From Firmicutes bacterium AM41-11 (GTDB taxonomy: Bacteria > Bacillota_I > Bacilli_A > Erysipelotrichales > Erysipelotrichaceae): a stretch of DNA of 64,000 nt. Under the pieces are notes generated by a model. It ran no database searches, was not told the origin of the DNA, and saw only the letters and a program-made list of their open reading frames with translations. The translations under genes and the position numbers were made by a program. This document shows positions 58,136 to 64,000 of the stretch, one piece after another. The stretch's first letter is position 1; each line of letters begins with the position of its first letter. The DNA lies in NCBI GenBank assembly GCA_003480165.1, contig QUIQ01000003.1:62001-126000 (forward strand), in the 5' to 3' direction.

Positions 58136-58897
58136 TCAATATACAGATAGTCCATATTTTTTACATTCTTTTTTAAAACTATCTGAAAGTAATGAATCAC
58201 TAATTAGCGTATCCACTTGTTCTAAGTGACAAATTGTATAAGTACCCTTCTTTTCAACTTTACTTGAATCCATCAACACAATAACTTTTTTTGCTTGTTC
58301 AATGGCTTTACGTTTTAGCTCACAGTCTTCCAATGATTCGCAAGTAAAACCTGTATTGGATGCATAGCGTGTAACCCCAATAAAAGCAATGTCGAAATTC
58401 ACTTTCTCCAGGCAGCGAATACCATCCATGCCATTGACACTAAAACTACGGGTATTCATCGTTCCACCCGTCACCGCAATTTTAGCTTTTGTCAGTTTTC
58501 CCATTTCCATCGCACAAGTCAATCCACTTGTATAAAAAATATTATTTTGATCTTTTAAAATATGCGCCAACATCGTTGTGGTACTACCTGAATCAATAAA
58601 AATTGTTTTCGATGGCTCTACGAAGGCTAAGGCTTTTTGCGCAATTTCCTTTTTCTCTTCAATATTTCGCCCATAACGAAGTTTTAGCACATCATCGTTA
58701 CCTGCTACTTCCTCTAAGGATTTTGCTCCTCCATGTATTCGTACAATTTTCTTTGCTTGATCCAAATACTTTAAATCCGTACGCAATGTCATATCTGAAA
58801 CAGATGAAAATTTTTCTTTTAGCTGGGTAAATGTTACGGTTTGATTTGCGTTCACAAATTCAACAATTTTATTTCTTCTCTGATCCATTACTTCCAT
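58136..58897 (-). CDS. DeoR-family regulator of the hexitol operon
   Basis: About 253 residues: HTH (FTQLKEKFSSVSDMTLRTDLKYLDQAKKIVRIHGG) and sensor domain (FIDSGSTTTMLAHIL, TSGLTCAMEM, GGTMNTRSFSVNGM, VLMDSSKVEKKGTY). Placed between the dehydrogenase and the PTS gene, it very likely controls both and fruK, with a sugar phosphate as effector. I start at MEVMDQRR, where AGGAG is eight bases upstream; the earlier in-frame start would overlap the dehydrogenase. Confidence 0.85.
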   Translation of the reverse strand: MEVMDQRRNKIVEFVNANQTVTFTQLKEKFSSVSDMTLRTDLKYLDQAKKIVRIHGGAKSLEEVAGNDDVLKLRYGRNIEEKKEIAQKALAFVEPSKTIFIDSGSTTTMLAHILKDQNNIFYTSGLTCAMEMGKLTKAKIAVTGGTMNTRSFSVNGMDGIRCLEKVNFDIAFIGVTRYASNTGFTCESLEDCELKRKAIEQAKKVIVLMDSSKVEKKGTYTICHLEQVDTLISDSLLSDSFKKECKKYGLSVY

Positions 58898-58910
58898 ACG
58901 CGAACTCCTG

Positions 58911-58932
58911 TGTATACTGCTTTTAGTATACA
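58911..58932. promoter_or_regulatory. inverted repeat between the dehydrogenase and DeoR genes
   Basis: TGTATACT-GCTTTT-AGTATACA, a perfect 8-base inverted repeat. It lies 14 bases before the DeoR start and could be an operator or an mRNA hairpin. No T-run follows, so it is not a terminator. Confidence 0.45.
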
Positions 58933-58955
58933 CAAGATTTTCGCTTTTAGATAAA

Positions 58956-60218
58956 TTATTTTTGTTCAAAGTGCGTCAACAAATACGCTTCTGCTTCAGG
59001 GCACCATAAACCTTTATGAGCATCAACAATATCTGCTAAAGCTGTGTAACGTTCATCCGTTTCACCCATTTTTCTTAAATCTGTTAATGCAACCAATGGC
59101 ATTTCCAAGTGTGTATAAATTAATTTCTTACCACCAGGAATCTTAGGTAAGTTCAAAGTTGTATCAGCAGCAACATTCAAACCACCAATGTGTGTAACCA
59201 TAACAGCAGGGTTGATACGATTTTCAGCAGTTAATTGTAAAGATTCAATCATATCAGCAGTATTTCCACCAGTAGTTCCCATAACGTGTGTTGAGTTATA
59301 GTGAACATCATAGAAATTCATACGAGCACTAAATTGTTTGTCAGTTGGACCTGCGAAGAAGTTCAAGCAACCATCACGACCTAAAACAGCACTAGATAAT
59401 TCAACAACTGCTTCAACTGGTGCGTAGCAGAATACATCATCAAATCCTGTTCCACCTGTCATTTCTCTTAATCCAGCAGCTGGATCTTCCATTTTACCAG
59501 TATTCACAAAATGAAGTTCAATACCATCTGCAGCAGCTTCGTCTACTGGGAATAAGTGTTCAGCACGATCCAAACGTTCTTGGTTTACATCGGCAACAAC
59601 AACCATTTTAGGACGAACATCACGATGTAAAGCATAAGTTAATGCTCCTAATCCCATAGGTCCAGCACCAGCTAAAATAGCTAATTTTCCATCTTTCTTA
59701 ATTCCCATTTCATGATGGTAAACACCCATCTTTGTATGGTATGCAGCATTAAATGCTCCAATTGAGCATGACATAGGTTCAGCTAAACTTGCTTCATAAT
59801 AAGCTTTACCTTTATATTCCAACAAGCATCCTAATTCCATAACTTCAGCTGGAATAATACAGTAAGTTGAATCTCCACCGAAGAATTCATAAGAATATCC
59901 AGGTGACCACATTGTTCCTTTATAGTTTAATGCAGGTTGTAAAGTAAATTTCATACCTGGTTTAAATTTGTCTTGGTGTTTCTTTCCAACTTTTACAATG
60001 TCACCAGCCATTTCATGCCCCATAATAGCTGGGTGATCTGCAACATCTTCATGAACACGTTTGTGGTTCACTCCTAAGATGGCACATTTGTATGTAGACA
60101 TACATACACTGTCTGAGACTACCTTTACTAGAATCTCATCATCCTTAATTTCTGGTAATTCAAATTCATCCAAACGTAAATCGTTTGCGCCATGTAAGCG
60201 CACTGCCTTTGCTTTCAT
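58956..60218 (-). CDS. zinc-binding dehydrogenase, sorbose-1-phosphate reductase (SorE)-like
   Basis: 420 residues, medium-chain zinc dehydrogenase. ILVKVVSDSVCMSTYKCAI, GHEMAGDIVKVGKKH, a Rossmann loop LAILAGAGPMGLGALTYAL and MGTTGGNTADMIESLQL. Length and layout match SorE (L-sorbose-1-phosphate reductase) better than MtlD, which is a different family. It is first in an operon with a DeoR regulator and a mannitol-type PTS, and divergent to fruK. It probably oxidises a hexitol phosphate at the carbon next to the phosphate. Confidence 0.78.
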   Translation of the reverse strand: MKAKAVRLHGANDLRLDEFELPEIKDDEILVKVVSDSVCMSTYKCAILGVNHKRVHEDVADHPAIMGHEMAGDIVKVGKKHQDKFKPGMKFTLQPALNYKGTMWSPGYSYEFFGGDSTYCIIPAEVMELGCLLEYKGKAYYEASLAEPMSCSIGAFNAAYHTKMGVYHHEMGIKKDGKLAILAGAGPMGLGALTYALHRDVRPKMVVVADVNQERLDRAEHLFPVDEAAADGIELHFVNTGKMEDPAAGLREMTGGTGFDDVFCYAPVEAVVELSSAVLGRDGCLNFFAGPTDKQFSARMNFYDVHYNSTHVMGTTGGNTADMIESLQLTAENRINPAVMVTHIGGLNVAADTTLNLPKIPGGKKLIYTHLEMPLVALTDLRKMGETDERYTALADIVDAHKGLWCPEAEAYLLTHFEQK

Positions 60219-60269
60219 TTTAAAAGTCTCCTTTCACTTATTTTTGTTGTTTCAAAAGCTTACAACAAC

Positions 60270-60297
60270 ATAATACCGAATATTTTCGGAATGTCAA
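60270..60297 (-). promoter_or_regulatory. promoter of the hexitol operon with a palindrome in its spacer
   Basis: On the minus strand TTGACA, 16 bases, TATTAT. The spacer consists almost wholly of the palindrome CCGAAAATATTCGG (60276-60289), whose middle is AT-rich. Two TTTCAAAAG direct repeats (60250, 60304) and a TTGTTGTTTC/GAAACAACAA inverted pair (60244, 60325) flank it. Confidence 0.65.
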
Positions 60298-60320
60298 CTG
60301 TTATTTCAAAAGTTTTCTAC

Positions 60321-60349
60321 TTGCGAAACAACAAAAAACAGTGTATTGT
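60321..60349 (+). promoter_or_regulatory. promoter of fruK
   Basis: TTGCGA, 17 bases, TATTGT, about 25 bases before the start; a TATAAA also lies a few bases downstream. The -35 end overlaps the GAAACAACAA repeat. Confidence 0.5.
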
Positions 60350-60378
60350 ATAAATAGAAATAAGAAAAGGAGAAACAT

Positions 60379-61281
60379 ATGATCTACACAATCACTTTTA
60401 ATCCCTCGCTAGACTATATTATTCAAGTCGACAATTTTAAACCTGGCATCATCAACAAGACAAAATTCGAAGAAATCTTACCTGGTGGAAAAGGCATTAA
60501 TGTTTCAATTGTACTTTCTAACTTAGGACACGAAAGTACAGCACTCGGTTTTATGGCCGGTTTCACAGGAAAAGAAATCGAACACAAACTCGAAAGTTTT
60601 GGTGCTAAAACCGATTTCATCCATGTTAAAAATGGATTATCTCGTATTAATGTAAAAATGAAATCCAATGAAGAAACCGAAATCAATGGAATGGGACCAG
60701 ATATTCAAGAAGAAGATATTCAAGCTTTATTCCATCAATTAGAACAACTTACCCAAGAAGATGTATTAGTTATTTCGGGAAGTATTCCTAGCACATTACC
60801 AGATGATATGTATGAACAAATCATGGAAAAAGTCCAAGAAAAAAAGATCAAAGTTGTTGTGGACGCAACCAATAATTTATTGATGAAAGTTTTGAAATAT
60901 AAACCATTCTTAATCAAACCAAATAATCATGAATTAGGCGAAATCTTCGGCGTTGAATTAAATACGAAAGAAGAAGTTATCCCTTATGCTAAAAAGCTCC
61001 AAGAAATGGGTGCACAAAACGTTCTAATTTCCATGGCTGGTGAAGGTGCAGTATTTATTGCAGACAATCATGAAGTACTTCAAAGTGGTGCACCAAAAGG
61101 AACCGTTGTAAACTCTGTAGGTGCTGGTGATTCCATGGTAGCTGGATTCTTAGCCGGATATCTAGAAACAAACGACTACCACAAAGCCTTTATCAATGGT
61201 TTATGCTGCGGTAGTGCCAGCGCTTTCCATGTCGGACTTGCAACAAAAGAACAAGTCGAAGAAGTTAAACAAACGCTATAA
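60379..61281 (+). CDS. fruK: 1-phosphofructokinase
   Basis: 300 residues, PfkB family, very similar to Bacillus FruK in sequence layout. MIYTITFNPSLDYIIQV, LPGGKGINVSIVL, SRINVKMKSNEETEINGMGP, KPNNHELGEIFG and the catalytic NSVGAGDSMVAGFLAG are all FruK marks. Phosphorylates fructose 1-phosphate to fructose 1,6-bisphosphate. It is divergent from the hexitol operon, an unusual partner for a mannitol-type PTS. AGGAGA precedes the ATG. Confidence 0.92.
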   Translation: MIYTITFNPSLDYIIQVDNFKPGIINKTKFEEILPGGKGINVSIVLSNLGHESTALGFMAGFTGKEIEHKLESFGAKTDFIHVKNGLSRINVKMKSNEETEINGMGPDIQEEDIQALFHQLEQLTQEDVLVISGSIPSTLPDDMYEQIMEKVQEKKIKVVVDATNNLLMKVLKYKPFLIKPNNHELGEIFGVELNTKEEVIPYAKKLQEMGAQNVLISMAGEGAVFIADNHEVLQSGAPKGTVVNSVGAGDSMVAGFLAGYLETNDYHKAFINGLCCGSASAFHVGLATKEQVEEVKQTL

Positions 61282-61320
61282 AACAAAAAAACAAACAATC
61301 CAATCTACTCCATTTAAAAA

Positions 61321-61350
61321 GCCAGAAGGTTTATCCTTCTGGCAATTTTT
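61321..61350. terminator. bidirectional terminator between fruK and metY
   Basis: GCCAGAAGG/CCTTCTGGC nine-pair hairpin flanked by an A-run and a T-run. Confidence 0.9.
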
Positions 61351-61363
61351 ATAATCATTGAAC

Positions 61364-62647
61364 TTAGGCATTTGCTTTCATCGCATCTAAAGCTTGTTGG
61401 ATATCATCAATGATATCTTGGGCATCTTCTAAACCTACAGAGAAACGAATCAAATCTGGTGCAACACCTGCTTCTCTTAATTGTTCTTCACTCATCTGAC
61501 GATGGGTATGGCTGGCTGGATGTAAAAGACATGTCTTTGCATCGGCAACATGCGTTACAATAGAAGCCAACTTCAAGCTATCCATGAATTTTTCAGTTTG
61601 TTCTCTAGTCGCATTTAAGCCAAAAGAAAGAACACCACAAGTTCCTTTTGGACAATATTTTTGTGCTAAATCATGATGTGGATCTGATTCCAAATCCGCA
61701 TATTTTACCCAGTTTACATCTGGGCTGGCTTCTAAGTACTTTGCGACAGCTAGAGCATTAGCACAATGTGTTCGCATACGTACAGCTAATGATTCCAAGC
61801 CAAGATTTAAATAATAAGCATTTTGTGGTGATTGAATAGAACCTAAATCACGCATCAATTGACTTGTTGCCTTAGTAATATAGGCAAGCTTACCAAATTT
61901 TTCCGCATATACAATACCATGATAGGATTCATCTGGTGTTGTAAGTCCTGGGAATTTATCTGCATATTTCAACCAGTCAAAGTTTCCACTATCAACAATA
62001 GCACCACCCACGCTTGATGCATGGCCATCCATATATTTTGTTGTTGAATGCGTTACAATATCTGCACCCCATTGAATAGGTTGGCAATTGATAGGTGTCG
62101 CAAAAGTATTGTCAATAATTAAAGGAACACCATTTTTATGCGCTACTTTCGCAAACTTTTCAATATCAAAAACTCGTACAGTTGGATTTGTGATTGTTTC
62201 GCCAAATACGCATTTTGTATTTGGTTTAAATTCTTTCTGTAAATCCTCTTCACTAATTTCTGGGTCAACAAAGGTACAATCGATACCCATCTTTTTCATC
62301 GTTACCCCAAATAAATTATAGGTTCCTCCATAAATTGCACTAGATGCAATTAAATGATCCCCTGCTTCACAAATATTAAAGACCGCAAAGAAATTTGCTG
62401 CCTGTCCACTTGATGTCAACATTCCAGCTACACCACCTTCTAAGGCAGAAATTTTGCTGGCAACAATATCATTCGTTGGATTTTGCAGACGTGAATAGAA
62501 GTATCCACTCGCCTCTAAATCAAACAACTTCCCCATTTCAAGACTTGTATCATATTTAAAAGTTGTGCTTTGATAAATTGGTACTTCTCGTGGTTCCCCG
62601 TTTTTAGGTTCATACCCTGCATGTAGACATTTTGTTTCTGTTTTCAT
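61364..62647 (-). CDS. metY: O-acetylhomoserine sulfhydrylase (aminocarboxypropyltransferase)
   Basis: 427 residues, Cys/Met metabolism PLP family. TKCLHAGYEPKNGEPREVPIY, SSGQAANFFAVFNICEAG, the PLP lysine in DIVTHSTTKYMDGH and HPASHTHRQMSEEQLREAGV near the end. Makes homocysteine or methionine precursors from O-acetylhomoserine and sulfide. With cysK and the MetE-like gene it covers the sulfur amino acid pathway here. Confidence 0.95.
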   Translation of the reverse strand: MKTETKCLHAGYEPKNGEPREVPIYQSTTFKYDTSLEMGKLFDLEASGYFYSRLQNPTNDIVASKISALEGGVAGMLTSSGQAANFFAVFNICEAGDHLIASSAIYGGTYNLFGVTMKKMGIDCTFVDPEISEEDLQKEFKPNTKCVFGETITNPTVRVFDIEKFAKVAHKNGVPLIIDNTFATPINCQPIQWGADIVTHSTTKYMDGHASSVGGAIVDSGNFDWLKYADKFPGLTTPDESYHGIVYAEKFGKLAYITKATSQLMRDLGSIQSPQNAYYLNLGLESLAVRMRTHCANALAVAKYLEASPDVNWVKYADLESDPHHDLAQKYCPKGTCGVLSFGLNATREQTEKFMDSLKLASIVTHVADAKTCLLHPASHTHRQMSEEQLREAGVAPDLIRFSVGLEDAQDIIDDIQQALDAMKANA

Positions 62648-62763
62648 TATCTTATTACTCCATTCTTTTTTTCCATTAACTTAATACTACCATCAAAAGA
62701 CACAAAATGGCGTTTAGATTTGATGATATCCAAAGATAATTCAGAAATTCGTTTATTTATCGC

Positions 62764-63468
62764 TTACCATGGCATATCTCCAAAGCGATTCACAAAAGTA
62801 CCTGTAGGTCCATCTTTATCGATAGTTGCAAGTTTTACAATGGCATCTGTTCCTTCATGTACTGTCTGCTTTCCTTTACCACCATTTAAATCCGTTGCGG
62901 TTGCACCTGGATCTGCACAGTTTACCTTGATATCCGGTAGTCCTTTCGCATACTGTAGGGTCAACATAGATACTGCTGCCTTTGACGAGCAATACGTTAA
63001 CGAGTTAATTTTTGACTCATCCGTTGTATCATCTGTCACCATTCCAAATGAACCCAGTCCACTTGAAACATTCACAATAACCGGATTATCCGATTTTCTT
63101 AATAAAGGAAGAAATGCATTTGTTACACGAACTACGCCAAATACATTGGTATCAAATACTTTTTCCATATCAGCTTCCGTAATATCTCCCACCTTTTTAT
63201 AAACACCTAAGATTCCCGCATTATTAATTAGAATATCTATTCGACCTTCCTTATCCATCATTGCTTGTGCAGCTGCTTTTACCGAATACTCAATGGTTAC
63301 ATCCATCAAAAGTAATTCTGCGCCCAATTTTTCGACAGCATTTTTTCCTCGTTCTTCATTACGTGAACCAATATACACTTTATATCCCATTTCAAGAAGT
63401 CTTCTGGCACTCTCATAGCCTAAACCTTTATTTCCACCTGTTATCAATACAATTCGATTCCTATTCAT
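62764..63468 (-). CDS. SDR family oxidoreductase
   Basis: 234 residues, short-chain dehydrogenase. Cofactor loop LITGGNKGLGYESARRL, NNAGILG, catalytic Ser in IVNVSSGLGSFG and YCSSKAAVSML (YxxxK). The Asp/Asn layout and the TYCSSKAAV loop resemble carbonyl-reductase-like proteins. Substrate unknown. AAGGAG precedes the chosen ATG at 63468; a GTG seven codons upstream is less likely. Confidence 0.85.
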   Translation of the reverse strand: MNRNRIVLITGGNKGLGYESARRLLEMGYKVYIGSRNEERGKNAVEKLGAELLLMDVTIEYSVKAAAQAMMDKEGRIDILINNAGILGVYKKVGDITEADMEKVFDTNVFGVVRVTNAFLPLLRKSDNPVIVNVSSGLGSFGMVTDDTTDESKINSLTYCSSKAAVSMLTLQYAKGLPDIKVNCADPGATATDLNGGKGKQTVHEGTDAIVKLATIDKDGPTGTFVNRFGDMPW

Positions 63469-63573
63469 AATGCTTATCTCCTTATCCACTTTAATTAGTC
63501 AAACAATATCACAATCTTACATAGTCTTCATGCCAATAGTAAACAACTACTAAATGAATCAATACAAACATAA

Positions 63574-63598
63574 AAAAGAAGGACAAAAGCCTTCCTTA
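63574..63598 (-). terminator. terminator-like hairpin after the gene remnant
   Basis: GAAGG/CCTTC stem with a seven-base loop and a T-run on the minus strand, directly behind a stop codon. It suggests a former gene on the minus strand. Confidence 0.5.
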
Positions 63599-63694
63599 CG
63601 ATTCATGTTTCAAAAAATTCATAACAAGTTTGACCATGGTTTCTTTTTCTTCTGCTCTAGATTCAGCAATCATCAAAGTAATACTAATAACGCA
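63596..63694 (-). pseudogene. C-terminal remnant of a degraded gene
   Basis: On the minus strand a 32-codon stretch (ending ...ESRAEEKETMVKLVMNFL, then KHES and TAA) runs into a terminator hairpin. An upstream TAG closes the frame, and the next frame carries a stretch starting MNCMALSTWNIQNS, as if a frameshift or deletion broke the gene. The helical C-terminus looks like the end of a small regulator, possibly TetR-like, but this is a guess. Confidence 0.3.
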
Positions 63695-63832
63695 CTATTT
63701 TGAATATTCCACGTACTTAGAGCCATACAATTCATCTTATTTTTCGGAAGAAAAAAACGATAAAATCGAATGATTTCATCGCTAATTTCATATAGTCATA
63801 AAGTGCTAGAAGGCCTTTATGTATAATTTATT

Positions 63833-63884
63833 TGGCGTCCTCGAGGTGGTTCGAACACCCGATCTATCGCTTAGGAGGCCACTC
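63833..63884 (-). other. 3' fragment of tRNA-Arg (CCT), likely att scar
   Basis: On the minus strand the sequence GTGGC-CTCCTAA-GCGAT is an anticodon arm with CCT, followed by a T-arm GGGTG-TTCGAAC-CACCT, CGAGGAC acceptor half, G and CCA. The 5' half (acceptor and D-arm) is missing: the bases upstream are AT-rich and unrelated. The anticodon stem has one mismatch. Such 3' tRNA ends are duplicated when integrases insert elements into tRNA-Arg genes. Confidence 0.7.
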
Positions 63885-64000
63885 ATCACAATTTTATTTA
63901 ATCTTAAATTTTACATATAATTTCGTTTTATGCTTTATTTATCGGCTTTTTTGTGTTTTCTAATTTTGACCACTCAACAAATTATACGTTTTTTTCACCT

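Larger units (their letters stand above)
63469..63832. other. intergenic stretch before the tRNA-Arg fragment
   Basis: Contains the SDR promoter region, the terminator-like hairpin and the short gene remnant listed next, and further downstream an AT-rich stretch with an AGGCCTT palindrome (63811-63817). I see no intact gene in it. Confidence 0.6.

Noticed and set aside
62658..62690. Nine-codon ORF on the minus strand in front of metY, its stop overlapping the metY start (TAATG)
   Set aside because: It has no cysteine, methionine or threonine run and no convincing ribosome site; probably chance.

Overview
The window comes from a low-GC Firmicute, with short intergenic gaps, strong AGGAGG-type ribosome sites and simple hairpin/T-run terminators. 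The gene content (FabT/FabK fatty acid synthesis, a VaFE-repeat surface protein, CymR-like, DeoR and FabT regulators, both GluRS and GlnRS) fits a host-associated Erysipelotrichia-like bacterium best. That placement is an inference from gene content, not a phylogeny.

Layout. 1-3.3 kb: 5' part of polA, then radC-mreC-mreD (cell shape). 3.4-4.5 kb: tRNA-His, a secreted thioredoxin-like protein and a four-tRNA cluster (Ser, Asp, Gly, Asp). 4.6-11.4 kb: eno, a U32 peptidase-family protein, an MntR-like regulator, a large double-HTH protein and pfkA. 11.6-15 kb: CymR-like regulator, a DeoR/HAD pair with shared repeats, and cysK preceded by a 30-codon leader ORF with three consecutive cysteine codons. 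15-22 kb: split chromate transporter, glgB, ilvC with a GntR regulator and matching operators, cell-envelope proteins and AIM24. 22-27 kb: tRNA-Leu and a 1557-residue surface adhesin. 27-32 kb: MFS exporter, deoC with a divergent DeoR regulator, a PPC-domain protein, aroE and a tRNA-Glu with the rare CTC anticodon.

32.5-44.4 kb is an almost complete type II fatty acid synthesis operon: fabT, then acpP-accB-accC-accD-accA-fabH-fabK-flavoprotein-fabD-fabG-fabF-fabZ-acpS-plsC plus a small membrane protein. It runs from a promoter covered by three TTTGATwrTCAAA palindromes, the expected FabT sites. It carries a second nitronate-monooxygenase-type flavoprotein between fabK and fabD. No FabM/FabN-like isomerase is visible.

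44.6-64 kb: DUF2798 and DUF975 membrane proteins, a MetE-like methyltransferase with a LysR regulator, a P1B-type ATPase with a small partner protein, gltX and glnS, an S24 repressor/Y-family polymerase/YolD mutagenesis module, and a hexitol locus. The hexitol locus combines a mannitol-type PTS IICBA, a SorE-like dehydrogenase, a DeoR regulator and a divergent 1-phosphofructokinase. metY and an SDR oxidoreductase follow. The right end holds a gene remnant and a 3' fragment of a tRNA-Arg(CCT), which looks like an integration (att) scar.

The most notable items are the Cys-Cys-Cys leader ORF overlapping cysK, the hexitol locus that seems to run through fructose 1-phosphate, and the tRNA-Arg fragment at the right edge.
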